Below, in pieces: positions 28,440 through 41,779 of a stretch of 64,000 nucleotides of DNA. Below the pieces are notes generated by a model. It saw only the letters and a list, made by a program, of their open reading frames with translations. It made no database searches and was not told the origin of the DNA. The DNA comes from Phycisphaerae bacterium (GTDB taxonomy: Bacteria > Planctomycetota > Phycisphaerae > Phycisphaerales > UBA1924). The position numbers were made by a program, and so were the translations under genes. The DNA lies in the NCBI GenBank assembly GCA_030432905.1, contig JAUILU010000006.1, positions 1-64,000 on the forward strand, in the 5' to 3' direction. Each line of letters starts with the position of its first letter. Positions within the stretch are counted from its first letter, which is position 1.

Positions 28440-29774
28440 TCAGCTACGCGAGAGCACAGGCAGCGCGCGGTAGCGGCCTTGCAGGATCTCGTCCGAGTCG
28501 GCGCCGAGCCAGCTTTCGAGCACGCCGGCGTAGACGCTGCGGAAATCGATCTGGAATCTGAGGTCGCCGTTGTCGAGGTTGCGCAGCGACGGGTGGTTAC
28601 CGATGACGCCCCGGCGCGCCATTGGGCCGAAGAGGAACATCGGCGCCGCGGTGCCGTGGTCCGTGCCGCCCGATGCGTTCTGGCTGACGCGTCTGCCGAA
28701 CTCGCTGAAACACATCGACAGGACCCGCCCGTCGTTCTCCTGGCGTTTGAGGTCGGTGTAGAAGGCTTTCATCGCGTCTGAGAATTCGCGGAGCAGGTTG
28801 GCGTGCGCGCCGTTGATGTTGCCCTGGCCCGCGTGCGTGTCGAAGCCGCCCATCGAGACGTAGTAGACGCGCGTCTTGAGGCCGGCGCGGATCATCGCCG
28901 AGACCATCTGCAGTTGTCGGCCGAGGTTTGAGTTTGGAAAAGGTGTCAGCGGCGCCTGGCGGACAGCCTTGCGGATCATGTCGCTCGAGACCTGCGCATC
29001 GAGAGCCGTCTTCATCAAGAACTCGGCGGCGGGGTGGTCGTGGTGCTCGTCGCTGACGCCTCTCGTGGTCAACTGCTTGTACGGATCATGGAGCGAGTCG
29101 TGGATGTCTTCGCCCATCCAGCGGAAGAGATCGGGCGTGTCGAATGCGATGGGCTTGATCTTGCCGCCCTCCATCGCGAGCGGTGCGGTTCTGCCGATCG
29201 CGATGCCCGGCTGCTGGGGAGTGTCCTCGTTCTCGGCGGTTCCCGATTCGCCCTTGCCCTCGCCGCAGCACTGGGAGTCGAGGTATCTGCCGATCCAGCC
29301 GTTGCCGGTGCCCGAGGTGTCGGCGGTGTGCCAGATGTCCATGGATTTGAAGTGTGAGCGGTTGGGGTTCGGGTAGCCCGTGCCCTGGATGATGCCGCAG
29401 AGGCCTTCGTCGTAGAGCGACTTGATGCCCTCCATCGACGGATGGAGCGCGACGTCTCGGCCCTTGCCGAGGTCGAGTGTCTGCGCGCGACCGATGGCGA
29501 TGGTGGGGCGTGCGGTGTAGTACTCGTCGTGCCCGACGGGGATGATGGTGTTGAGTCCGTCGTTGCCGCCGCCGAGTTGGACGACGACGAGTACGTTGTC
29601 CTCGTTGACGCCCGGGATGGAGGTCATGTTGGGCCCGGGCATTGGCATGCCGAGCGCCGAGGCCTGGATGAAGTGGGGGACGGTGACGGCTGCCGAGGCG
29701 AGCGTGAGCGATTGCCCGAGGAACAGCCTGCGCGTGTACGCGTTGGCTTTGGTTGGGTCGTTGTGCAAACTCAT
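28440..29774 (-). CDS. DUF1501 domain protein with Tat-type signal
   Basis: 444 residues. It begins with a twin-arginine signal (YTRRLFLGQSLTLAS, about residues 13-27), followed by DUF1501-typical segments: LVVVQLGGGNDGLNTIIPV, GYPNPNRSHFKSMDIWHTA, GGFDTHAGQ and FSEFGRRVSQNASGGTDHGTAAPMF split by variable loops. The fold is alkaline phosphatase/sulfatase-like; function is not established. It follows a DUF1800 gene by 25 bp on the same strand, the standard planctomycete pair, and is probably co-transcribed with it. Confidence 0.92.
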   Translation of the reverse strand: MSLHNDPTKANAYTRRLFLGQSLTLASAAVTVPHFIQASALGMPMPGPNMTSIPGVNEDNVLVVVQLGGGNDGLNTIIPVGHDEYYTARPTIAIGRAQTLDLGKGRDVALHPSMEGIKSLYDEGLCGIIQGTGYPNPNRSHFKSMDIWHTADTSGTGNGWIGRYLDSQCCGEGKGESGTAENEDTPQQPGIAIGRTAPLAMEGGKIKPIAFDTPDLFRWMGEDIHDSLHDPYKQLTTRGVSDEHHDHPAAEFLMKTALDAQVSSDMIRKAVRQAPLTPFPNSNLGRQLQMVSAMIRAGLKTRVYYVSMGGFDTHAGQGNINGAHANLLREFSDAMKAFYTDLKRQENDGRVLSMCFSEFGRRVSQNASGGTDHGTAAPMFLFGPMARRGVIGNHPSLRNLDNGDLRFQIDFRSVYAGVLESWLGADSDEILQGRYRALPVLSRS

Positions 29775-29799
29775 GGGTGATGACCTCTTGGGGGCTCTG

Positions 29800-31305
29800 C
29801 TAGCACAGCTGGTACTCGGGCATCGCGCTGATCAGCAGCAGGACACCGATCAGGGTTTCGCGGTTGATCTGTCCCTGATGTTCGCTCAGGAACTCGCGGA
29901 TGATCCGTTCGGGCTGGCCAGTGGTTGTACCAAGCGTGAAGCGGAGCATGTACCGCGTGACCGCGGCCGGATCCGCGTCTGAGCCGGGCATGACTTTGGT
30001 CAGGTACGAGAGCAGCTGCATCGGGTCGTACTGCTCGCTGTCGGCGAGTGCGTCATAACCCTGCGGCATCTTGCCCGTCAGCAGGTACGCGAGGATGTTC
30101 TGACGCACAAAGAGCGTTGAGGTGTTAATCCAGGTGCGGCCGCCGTCCCAGCCCTTGACGCTCGGCGGAAAGAAGATGTTCTGTCCCATGAGATCAAGCG
30201 CATCGAGCAGCACGGACAGGTCGCGGACAGGCGTGTTGAAAGCGCGGACGGTGCCGACAATGAGATCGACGGGGCCCTTGATCTGCTCTCGAACGACCGC
30301 GTCCGAGTAGAAGTGCTCGCTGAGCAGGAGCTCGCGCATCGCGGGCTTGATGTTGAATTTGCTCCGCCGCATCGCGCTGTCCATGTCGGCGATGATCCGG
30401 GCGGCGTCCTTGGGCAGGTCGCGCTCGCGAGCGGTGATGTCGATCTCGGTCGCGAAGAAGTTGTAGAGCTTCCGGCAGATGAACATTGAACAGGCGCGCT
30501 GTCTAAGAATGGCGGTGACGAAGCCGTCGCCGTCGTGCGTGTCGGTGTAGCCGAGGATGGTCTTTCGTCCCGTGTCGTGGTTGCCCGCGTTGAATACGAA
30601 CGAGTCGTCGTTGAAGCTGTAGCCTGTGAGGGCGCGGGCGCCTTCTTTGATGTCGCGTTCTGAGTAGTTGCCCTCGCCGAGGCTGAAGAGTTCCATGAGT
30701 TCGCGGGCGAGGTTCTCGTTCGGCTTGCCCTTTCTGCTGTCGTTGTTGTCGAGGTAGGCGAGCATCGCGGGGTCGCGGATGATCTCGCTGAGGAGCTTGG
30801 CGAAGCTGCCGAGCGCGTTGGAGCGGAACAGCTGGTTCTGCATGTACATGTGGTAGCTGTTCTCGATGGTGCGGTAGCTTGTTGCGAAGTGGCCGTGCCA
30901 GAACAGCGTCATCTTTTCCTGAAGCGGGCGGGGCGTGGAGATCATCCTCGCCAGCCACCATTTCTGCATGTCCCGCATCTGCCGGCGGTCGTTGCGTTGG
31001 GCCTGCTGGCGACGCAAACGCAATGCAGCCAGCGCATCCTCGTCGCGTCGGCTCTGCGCGTTCTGGTAGCGTTGGCGTTCTTCACGGGACGCGGGGCGCA
31101 TGATGTCGCGGTCGAACGTGTCGGGCAGGGGCTTGTCGGCGTCGGGGACCTGCTCGTAGTCGAGCAGGTAGTCCACGGCTTTCTCGACGCCCCAGTCGGC
31201 AAGCGTGCGGATCTGGTCGGGCGTGCCGCCGAACCCGGCGCGGAGGAGCAGATGCCTCGCCTGGTCGTAACCGAAATCAACGTCCGAGATCCGTCTGCTG
31301 CTCAT
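29800..31305 (-). CDS. DUF1800 domain protein
   Basis: 501 residues. Family hallmarks are AQHLLLRAGFGG-like ARHLLLRAGFGGTPDQI near the N-terminus, the conserved block ENLARELMELFSLGEGNYSE, ARALTGYSF, and SVKGWDGGRTWINTSTL. No signal peptide is evident, so export may depend on the Tat-bearing DUF1501 partner. AAAGG lies upstream of the ATG. These pairs are very common in planctomycetes and Verrucomicrobia; the biochemical role is unknown. Confidence 0.92.
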   Translation of the reverse strand: MSSRRISDVDFGYDQARHLLLRAGFGGTPDQIRTLADWGVEKAVDYLLDYEQVPDADKPLPDTFDRDIMRPASREERQRYQNAQSRRDEDALAALRLRRQQAQRNDRRQMRDMQKWWLARMISTPRPLQEKMTLFWHGHFATSYRTIENSYHMYMQNQLFRSNALGSFAKLLSEIIRDPAMLAYLDNNDSRKGKPNENLARELMELFSLGEGNYSERDIKEGARALTGYSFNDDSFVFNAGNHDTGRKTILGYTDTHDGDGFVTAILRQRACSMFICRKLYNFFATEIDITARERDLPKDAARIIADMDSAMRRSKFNIKPAMRELLLSEHFYSDAVVREQIKGPVDLIVGTVRAFNTPVRDLSVLLDALDLMGQNIFFPPSVKGWDGGRTWINTSTLFVRQNILAYLLTGKMPQGYDALADSEQYDPMQLLSYLTKVMPGSDADPAAVTRYMLRFTLGTTTGQPERIIREFLSEHQGQINRETLIGVLLLISAMPEYQLC

Positions 31306-31371
31306 CGGGCGTGGCCTTTCGCGCAGGCAGCGCCATCATCGGCGCCGCCGCGGTGTTGCCAGAATAACGGA

Positions 31372-32790
31372 TCAGCCCTCTTCGGATTGCGTCTGACCCG
31401 AAATTTCGCCCATGGGCCTGACCCTTAGCGTCCAAGCGGCGGCGAGGATCGAGCACGCCAGCAGCGAAGCGCCGAGCGCCTGGTGCGCGGTCGCAAAGAG
31501 GACGTGCGCGACGGACACGTCTGCCGCGGTGTCAAGTTCGTCGTACATGACCACGCGTTCCTTGCCCGCGTTGTCTGGGAGCAGGACGAGCGCGACGATG
31601 CCGAGGAGCATCTGCAAGGTCACGCCGTGCAGCAGGAACATGCCGAGCCGTTTGAATGTACTGCTTCCACCCGAGGCCTTGTCGATCTTCATGAGGTTGA
31701 AGGCGAAGACGACGGTCATCGAGAGCGCGATGAGCGAGAAGCCGACGTGCGTCATGATCGCGTGGCCTGATTCGAAGTGGCGGAACGCGGCGGCCAGCGC
31801 GAGCTGGATGAGCAAAGCACCGATCGCGAGCATCGCCCACTTCCGAGAGCCTGATGCTGCGTTCATATCGACCGGCGCGCGTTCTTGCCAAAGCGGCGAG
31901 TAGCTGGATGCAAGGATCACGGTCATCGCGAGGATGAGCTGTCCGAAAATGCCGTGTAGCAGGCCGAACGCGGGGTTGATGTCCTCGACGCGGATCGCGC
32001 CGAAGTAGCCCTGCACGCACACCGCGACAAAGACAGTCAGGGCGAGGTTGCGAGAGAACTTCGGCGCTCGGCTTGCAAACGTGAACACCGCGAGCGTGAG
32101 CACGGTCAGGCCGACGAGTGTGCCGAAGAGCCGGTGGGTGTGTTCAAGAAAGATGCGAGAATTGACCGCGTCTTCCATGAGTGAGATGGGGTAGAGGAAC
32201 ATGTTCTGGCCGTAGGTGCCGGGCCAGTCGGGGACCGCCATCCCGGCTCCGGCGCTTGTGACCGCGCCGCCGATGGCGACGAGGGGGACGAGCGCCGCGA
32301 CCGCCGCCACGCCGAAACGCAGGAGCCAGTTGGTCTGGGAAGCGGGGGCATCGTTGGCCTTCGTGGCGAGCAGCCTGCCGACGACGCCGGCGATGATGCC
32401 CGCAGCGATGCTGACCAAGAAGAAGCCGCCCGCGATCAGGGGGGCGTTCTCACGGAGTGAGATTTCGCCGGTCAAGGCGTCTTTTTCGGTGAGCGTGTTG
32501 CCGAGCAGGAGCAAATTAACGAGCGAGCAGGTCAGGCCCGCGACGATCCCGCCGAGCAAGGCCCGGCTGCTGAGCCGTCTGGAGCCCTTGACGATCATGG
32601 CCACCATGACGAGCAGCAGGATCGGGGCGGTGATAGAGGGTGAGAGCTGTAAACCCGGTAAATGCAAGGGGTACCAGACGAGCCACATCGCGATGGCGGC
32701 GGTGAAGCCGATGGTCACGCCGGGCCAAACGACAGGTTGAGAATTGGTTTCCTGTTTGACAGAATTTGTTTTTGGGTTTTGATTGGTCAA
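31372..32790 (-). CDS. ctaA: Heme A synthase (COX15/CtaA family)
   Basis: About 472 residues from a TTG at 32790 (AGAAGG 9 nt upstream); no ATG gives a plausible N-terminus and further upstream in-frame sequence is Arg/Pro-rich and unlikely. At least ten membrane helices are predicted, eight of which form the CtaA core from about residue 165. Heme-binding His motifs are seen in FLEHTHRLFGTLVG, LLHGIFGQL, FESGHAIMTHVG and ATAHQALGAS. It converts heme O to heme A for the cytochrome oxidase encoded on the opposite strand. The N-terminal 160 residues with extra helices are unusual. It diverges from the act operon. Confidence 0.85.
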   Translation of the reverse strand: MTNQNPKTNSVKQETNSQPVVWPGVTIGFTAAIAMWLVWYPLHLPGLQLSPSITAPILLLVMVAMIVKGSRRLSSRALLGGIVAGLTCSLVNLLLLGNTLTEKDALTGEISLRENAPLIAGGFFLVSIAAGIIAGVVGRLLATKANDAPASQTNWLLRFGVAAVAALVPLVAIGGAVTSAGAGMAVPDWPGTYGQNMFLYPISLMEDAVNSRIFLEHTHRLFGTLVGLTVLTLAVFTFASRAPKFSRNLALTVFVAVCVQGYFGAIRVEDINPAFGLLHGIFGQLILAMTVILASSYSPLWQERAPVDMNAASGSRKWAMLAIGALLIQLALAAAFRHFESGHAIMTHVGFSLIALSMTVVFAFNLMKIDKASGGSSTFKRLGMFLLHGVTLQMLLGIVALVLLPDNAGKERVVMYDELDTAADVSVAHVLFATAHQALGASLLACSILAAAWTLRVRPMGEISGQTQSEEG

Positions 32791-32809
32791 TTCTGGCCGC
32801 CTTCTCTGG

Positions 32810-32846
32810 CAGGACTGGTCCTGGATGCCGCTGAGACTTGGTCTCA
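32810..32846. promoter_or_regulatory. Two adjacent inverted repeats in the ctaA-actA divergent region
   Basis: CAGGAC-TG-GTCCTG (32810-32823) is a perfect 14-bp palindrome, and TGAGAC-TTG-GTCTCA (32832-32846) has perfect 6-bp arms. They lie 20-56 bp upstream of the ctaA start and about 200 bp upstream of actA. A related sequence AGGACTCTGGATGCC recurs at 32857, repeating AGGACT and CTGGATGCC of the first site. A TTGACA hexamer follows at 32872 but has only a weak -10 partner. These are candidate operators. Confidence 0.4.
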
Positions 32847-33047
32847 ACTGTGCTACAGGACTCTGGATGCCTTGACAGGATACGCTTGGAGTGGAGAAAT
32901 TTCGGCCAGACAAGAACGCAAAAGGGTCGATAGTCGGCCAAAGCGCGTTCGAGCGGGGCCGGCGATAGGTCTCGCGCGGGCGCGAATGTAGATGGTGCCG
33001 ATTTGGTTTCGGCATCGGCCTCGGCTTCGGGCAGGAGATTGGTTCAC

Positions 33048-33755
33048 ATGTCGATGCTCTTCCCACGATGGATGAACGCGCTGCCGACGGTGGTCGCGAT
33101 CGGAGCGATTTCAGCGCTCACGACCGTGGCCGCGGGCACGTGGTACTGGGCGACGCCTGACTTCTGGGAGGTCGGCTACATGCCCACCCAGCCCGGCAGC
33201 GGCTTCAACCACCAGATCCACGCAGGCCGTCTCGGTATGGACTGCCGGTACTGCCACACCAATGTCGAAGATTCACATTGGGCCAACATTCCAACCGCCA
33301 GCACGTGCATGGGCTGCCATACCGAGCAGAAGCTCAAGCCCGAGTACGACCCGGGTGACAAGGTCGCGTTCATTCGCGAGGCCTATGCCGCCGACGAATC
33401 GATCCCGTGGCGCCGTGTGCACAAGCTGCCCGACTACGTTGGCAACTTCCCTCACCACATGCACGTCCGCGCGGGCGTGAGCTGCTTCTCGTGCCACGGG
33501 CAGATCCGCGGCATGCCTGTTGTCTACCAGGAGCAGGGTCTTGGCATGGGCTGGTGTCTTGATTGCCACCGCAACGTCGAGGACAACATCGTCGGGCCGA
33601 GCAAGGTGACTGACCTTGTGTGGGCCGAGCAGCATCTCAAGGAACGCGCCCAGGGCGCAGACAACGCGACGCCCGAGGCGAAGCAGATCATCAAATCGCT
33701 GCAGGAGAGCATCGCCGGCGGCGGGCCGCAGAACTGCGGCGCGTGCCACCAGTGA
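33048..33755 (+). CDS. actA: Alternative complex III subunit A, pentaheme cytochrome c
   Basis: 235 residues with an N-terminal membrane anchor (about residues 12-32) and five CxxCH sites: CRYCH, CMGCH, CFSCH, CLDCH and CGACH, the last at the C-terminus. Five hemes and the anchor match ActA of alternative complex III, which carries electrons from the iron-sulfur subunit to the monoheme subunit. AGGAG lies 10 nt upstream of the ATG. It heads the act operon, directly before actB. Confidence 0.92.
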   Translation: MSMLFPRWMNALPTVVAIGAISALTTVAAGTWYWATPDFWEVGYMPTQPGSGFNHQIHAGRLGMDCRYCHTNVEDSHWANIPTASTCMGCHTEQKLKPEYDPGDKVAFIREAYAADESIPWRRVHKLPDYVGNFPHHMHVRAGVSCFSCHGQIRGMPVVYQEQGLGMGWCLDCHRNVEDNIVGPSKVTDLVWAEQHLKERAQGADNATPEAKQIIKSLQESIAGGGPQNCGACHQ

Positions 33756-33834
33756 TTCCCACGATTCAGATTCGACCGAACGACTCGAAGAAGCAGACAC
33801 GCCCGACGGGGGCATTTGACAGGAAAGAGCGACC

Positions 33835-37346
<3,512 letters not shown>

Positions 37347-37350
<4 letters not shown>

Positions 37351-38981
37351 GCGTCATCAATCCCGACCAGATCAACGCACAGCGGCTCGCGGGCCTGAGG
37401 CCCAGCGCCGACCGCACGGACATCGATCCGGCGCTCGGCGACGGCAGCCTCGTAGACGATCCAGGCAAGGTCGCCCCGTTGGTTCTGAACAACCGTTCGT
37501 TCCACGACATCACCGAGATCGTTTCCGGCTACTCCGAGAAGGCGCCCAACTGGTGGTGGTTCCACGCGCTCGGGTTCGCGGCGACTGTCGCGTCCATCGC
37601 GCAGGTCATGATCCTCTACCTGATCATCACCGGCGTCGGCGTCTGGGGTCTGAACAACCAGGTCGACTGGGCGTGGGACATCACGAACTTTGTGTTCTGG
37701 ATCGGTATCGGTCACGCGGGAACGCTGATCTCCGCGATCCTCTGCCTGCTCAAGCAGCCCTGGCGAACCGCGGTGAACCGGGCGGCGGAAGCGATGACGA
37801 TCTTCGCGGTGATGTGTGCGGGTATCTTCCCCGGCATCCACGTCGGCCGCGTCTGGTTCGCTTGGATGCTGTTCCCGATCCCGAACTACAACTACATCTG
37901 GCCCAACTTCAGAAGCCCGCTGCTCTGGGACGTGTTCGCGGTTTCGACGTACGCGACCGTTTCGGCGCTGTTCTGGTACATGGGAATGATCCCGGACTTT
38001 GCGACATTCCGCGACCGGGCGCACCTTCGTATGCGTCAGGGCAAGAGCAAGCAGGTCGAGCTCCGTCTGCCGGTGCCTCTGCCCCTGCCGACGATCAAGC
38101 TGCCTTGGCGCGGCGACCTGATCCGTGCGTACGTGTTCGGATTCCTCAGCCTCGGCTGGCGGATGAGCGGCCGGCATTGGTACCGCTACGAGAAGGCGTA
38201 TCTGATCCTCGCGGGCATCTCGACGCCGCTCGTGCTCTCGGTGCACTCGATCGTTTCGTTCGACTTCGCGACGTCCGTCGTCCCCGGCTGGCACACCACG
38301 ATCTTCCCGCCATACTTCGTCGCGGGTGCTGTGTTCGGCGGGTTCGCGATGGTGCTCTTGCTCCTGATCCCGCTTCGGGCGCTGATGACCAACTTCAGTG
38401 ATCTGCTGACCCTGCGTCACCTCGAGAATATGGCCAAGATCATCCTCGTCACGGGCATGATGGTCGGCTTCGCGTACTCGATGGAGTTCTTCATCGCCTG
38501 GTACAGCGGCAGCCAGTTCGAGGCAGACGCCTTCCTCTACAACCGCGCCACACCCGACTGGCTCGACAGCCGGGGTGCTCCGTACTGGTGGGCGTACTAC
38601 GCGATGATCGGTTGCAACGTGATCTCGCCGCAGATCTTCTGGTTCCGCAAGATGCGCCGCAGCCCGTTGGCGATTTGGATCGTCGCGTTCTTCGTGACGA
38701 TCGGCATGTGGTTCGAGCGGTTCGTGATCATCGTGACCAGTATCCACCGCGCGTTCCTGCCCGGTGAATGGCACATGTTCTTCCCGACGCCCGTCGACAT
38801 CCTGACGTTCGTCGGCTCGTGCGGCGTGTTCCTCACGCTCTTCCTGCTGTTCATCCGGTTCCTGCCGATCTTCCCGATCTCCGAGATCAAGAACGTCCTG
38901 CCCGGCGCCAGCCCGCACGACTACCACGACGATCACGGCGATGAGCACGAAGGCGAACACGCCGGGGAGGGAGCTCACTAA
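37347..38981 (+). CDS. actC: Alternative complex III subunit C, NrfD-like quinol-interacting membrane protein
   Basis: 544 residues with about ten membrane helices. It has the ActC-typical entry [12 protein letters not shown] and [11 protein letters not shown], and later GNAYSMEF-like [13 protein letters not shown] and [14 protein letters not shown]. It is the NrfD/PsrC-like subunit that oxidises menaquinol beside ActB. The C-terminal 25 residues are His/Asp/Glu-rich (from about 38913). The start overlaps actB by 4 bp and the stop overlaps the actD start by 1 bp (TAATG), implying translational coupling. Confidence 0.94.
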
Positions 38982-39553
38982 TGGCGCAGACCACCTACGA
39001 AACCGAATCGGGTGCGAAGGTGTTCGGCTTGCTTGCCGAATTCTCAAACCCGCACACGCTCACCGAGGGTGCCAAGAAGATCCGCGACGCGGGTTTCAAG
39101 AAGTGGGACACCCACGCGCCCTTCCCCGTCCACGAGATGGAAGAGTCCATGGGCATCGTCGGCAAGGCGATCGCTCCGATGATGTTCGTCATCGGCTGTG
39201 CCGCGATCTGCGGTGCCGGCGGCGGCTACCTGATGCAGTACCTGATCAACGTTGACTACGAAATCATCGTGCAGGGCAAGCCGACGAGCGGGGCGTGGGA
39301 GCCATTCATCCCCGTAACGTTCGAGCTGGGCATCCTGTTCACCGCGTTCGGCTCGCTTCTGAGCATGTTCGCGTTCAACGGTTTGCCAAGGCACCATCAT
39401 CCACTCTTTACGAGCGACAACTTCCTCCGCTGCACGGACGACGCGTTCTTCATCTCGATCGAGGCCGCGGACGCCAAGTTTGACTACGACCAGACCAAGC
39501 AGCTTCTGAGCGATGCTGGCGCGATGCACGTGGAGGTGATCGAAGAGTCATGA
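38981..39553 (+). CDS. actD: Alternative complex III subunit D (DUF3341)
   Basis: 190 residues with two membrane helices (about 65-88 and 108-130). FGLLAEFSNPHTL near the N-terminus, KWDTHAPFPVH and MFAFNGLPRHHHPLF are characteristic of the DUF3341/ActD family. It has no cofactor motif and is a structural subunit. Start overlaps actC by 1 bp; stop overlaps actE by 4 bp. Confidence 0.93.
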   Translation: MAQTTYETESGAKVFGLLAEFSNPHTLTEGAKKIRDAGFKKWDTHAPFPVHEMEESMGIVGKAIAPMMFVIGCAAICGAGGGYLMQYLINVDYEIIVQGKPTSGAWEPFIPVTFELGILFTAFGSLLSMFAFNGLPRHHHPLFTSDNFLRCTDDAFFISIEAADAKFDYDQTKQLLSDAGAMHVEVIEES

Positions 39554-40380
39554 ACATGAACCACGCACCAACACGCACGCTGATGAGTCTCGGGCTTGCC
39601 GCGACCGTAGCCGCCGGCATGGTCGGTTGCCGGGGCGAGCGCACCGACAAGCCGCCGAGGCAGTTCTTCCCCGACATGGATGACCAGGAGCACTTCCGTC
39701 CGCAATCGGAGACCGAGTTCTTCGCCGACGGCAGGAGCCAGCGTCCGAGTGTCGCGGGCACGGTCGCTTACGGCCGGGCCCCGATTGACCACGCCGCCGC
39801 GACCGAAGCCGGCTGGGCCGAGGAGTACAACACCCAGCGTGCACGGCTTCTCAAGGAAGACCAGGCCGCGTACTTCGGCACGACCGATGCGCCCGCCGAC
39901 GACCCAGCGCACTACATCCGCGAGATCCCCGTCGAGGTCACGATGGATCTGATCCGTCTCGGTCAGGAAAACTTCGACATCTACTGCGCCATCTGCCACG
40001 GCTATGAAGGCGACGGCAAGGGCACCGTGGGCGAGCGGTACGCAGTCGCTCCCGCGAACTTCCACGACGCGACCAAGTACGTCGACCCGTCGGTCGTCAC
40101 AAGCCGTGACGGCTACATCTTCAACGTCGCCCGTAACGGTCTCTACGACGCCGCGGGCACGATGCGTATGCCGGGTTACGGCCACGCCCTCGACGAGATC
40201 GAGGCATGGGCCGTCGTCGCCTACATCCGAACCCTGCAGGCCTCTCGCGGTGTTTCGATCGACAGCGACATCGTCCCGGGCGCCGAGCGCAACAGGCTGA
40301 TGGAACAAAAAGGCACACCCGTCGGTGACGCCGGCCAATCAATGACTGGCGAGGCGATCGCTGAAGGAGGCGAGCAATGA
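39550..40380 (+). CDS. actE: Alternative complex III subunit E, monoheme cytochrome c lipoprotein
   Basis: 276 residues. The N-terminus is a lipoprotein signal (LGLAATVAAGMVGC). A single c-heme site CAICH is at about residue 145, followed by GYEGDGKG, and the probable Met ligand is in TMRMPGYGHAL near residue 205. It fits the cytochrome c subunit that passes electrons out of the complex. The ATG overlaps actD (ATGA) and the stop overlaps actF (ATGA). Confidence 0.92.
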   Translation: MNMNHAPTRTLMSLGLAATVAAGMVGCRGERTDKPPRQFFPDMDDQEHFRPQSETEFFADGRSQRPSVAGTVAYGRAPIDHAAATEAGWAEEYNTQRARLLKEDQAAYFGTTDAPADDPAHYIREIPVEVTMDLIRLGQENFDIYCAICHGYEGDGKGTVGERYAVAPANFHDATKYVDPSVVTSRDGYIFNVARNGLYDAAGTMRMPGYGHALDEIEAWAVVAYIRTLQASRGVSIDSDIVPGAERNRLMEQKGTPVGDAGQSMTGEAIAEGGEQ

Positions 40381-41660
40381 GTCAGGCCTCAGTAAACCAG
40401 GGCCAATGCCTGAGCCAGATCGTCAGCGACTCGCGCATGACGCGTGAGAACATCACACTCGTCGGCAAGTCACCGACCAAGCTCGTCGGCCTGTTCCTTG
40501 CCATCGGCATCGTGGGCATCGTGCTCACGCTGATCGGTGCCAAGTCTGTGGGCATCGAGCACGCGATCGCGTCGTACCACGTCGGTGTGATGGGCATCCT
40601 TGGTATCTGCCTCGGGTCGCTCTTCTGGGTCATGCTCTTTCACATGTTCAGCGCGACGTGGAGCGTCACGCTCAGGCGTCAGTTCGAGAACGTCATGCGG
40701 GCGATGTGGCTCGTACTGATTCTCATCCTGCCGATCATGATCCTAGAGATCATGCACGAGGGCATCCTGTTCACATGGATGGATTCGCACGCCGCGGCTG
40801 ATCCGATCTACCAGCACAAGTCTGGCTACCTCAACGTGCCGTTCTTCGTGCTCAGGCTCGCGATCTACTTCGTGCTCTGGCTGACACTGATCCATAAGTT
40901 CTGGAAATGGCAGCGCGAGCAGGACGAGACCGGCAACCGCTGGCTGACCAACAAGGCTCGCTTCACGAGCGCTTGGGGTCTTCTGGTGTTCGGTCTGACG
41001 ACCGCGTTCGCCGCGTTCGACTGGTTGATGGGGCTCGACTACCACTTCTTCAGCACGATGTGGGGCGTGTACTTCTTCGCCGGTGCCGCGTACAGCGCGA
41101 TGGCGGTGAACATCCTCATCACCCGCGGCCTGCTCGGCATGGGCCGGATGCGTGGCGTCGTGACGGTCGAGCACCGCCACGACCAGGGCAAACTGCTCTT
41201 TGCGTTCACCGTCTTCTGGGCGTACATCGGCTTCAGCCAGTACTTCCTGATCTGGTACGCGAACATCCCCGAAGAGACGACCTACTTCATCGCACGCATG
41301 CAGGAGTTCCCGAACCTGACGAAGGTTCTGGTCCTGGGCCACTTTGTGCTGCCCTTCCTGCTGCTGATCTCGAGGCCGGCTAAGCGTTCTGGTTTGCTGA
41401 TCACGATCATGGCTTTCGCCGCGGTTGTGATCCACTTTGTTGACATGTTCTGGGTGATCCGCCCGATGGCGGACGCCCACCTGCTTCACGACGGCAAGGA
41501 GCCGATGGGCCTGAGCGTGCTCTGGCTCGATATCTCGGCGGTCGTGGGTGTTCTTGGGCTGTTTGCGGCTGTTGTTGTCCGGAATGTTTTCTCGGGGCCG
41601 CTCGTCCCGCTGAACGACCCGAGGCTGCCCGGTTGCCTGCATCACAAGAACTACGTGTAA
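40377..41660 (+). CDS. actF: Alternative complex III subunit F, NrfD-like membrane protein
   Basis: 427 residues with about ten membrane helices; it is the second, shorter NrfD-type subunit. Recognisable segments are ALIHKFWKWQ-like LTLIHKFWKWQREQD, FDWLMGLDYHFFSTMWGVYFFAG and FSQYFLIWYANIPEET, all typical of ActF. It overlaps actE by 4 bp and is the last core act gene. A 119-bp gap follows before the next gene. Confidence 0.93.
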   Translation: MSQASVNQGQCLSQIVSDSRMTRENITLVGKSPTKLVGLFLAIGIVGIVLTLIGAKSVGIEHAIASYHVGVMGILGICLGSLFWVMLFHMFSATWSVTLRRQFENVMRAMWLVLILILPIMILEIMHEGILFTWMDSHAAADPIYQHKSGYLNVPFFVLRLAIYFVLWLTLIHKFWKWQREQDETGNRWLTNKARFTSAWGLLVFGLTTAFAAFDWLMGLDYHFFSTMWGVYFFAGAAYSAMAVNILITRGLLGMGRMRGVVTVEHRHDQGKLLFAFTVFWAYIGFSQYFLIWYANIPEETTYFIARMQEFPNLTKVLVLGHFVLPFLLLISRPAKRSGLLITIMAFAAVVIHFVDMFWVIRPMADAHLLHDGKEPMGLSVLWLDISAVVGVLGLFAAVVVRNVFSGPLVPLNDPRLPGCLHHKNYV

Positions 41661-41779
41661 GCGGGATCGGTTGAATCCGGGGGGCAAAATCCGCCACCCG
41701 GGGAGAGCGAATGTATACGCTGAAACGGTGAGTTTGCCGTGAAAGCAGGGCGGGACGCACCCCGCCGAAGGGACAGATG

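Noticed and set aside
32791..33066. Longer N-terminus of ctaA from an ATG at 33066
   Set aside because: The extra 92 residues are Arg/Pro/Ser-rich, have no homology-like features and would overlap the actA start region.
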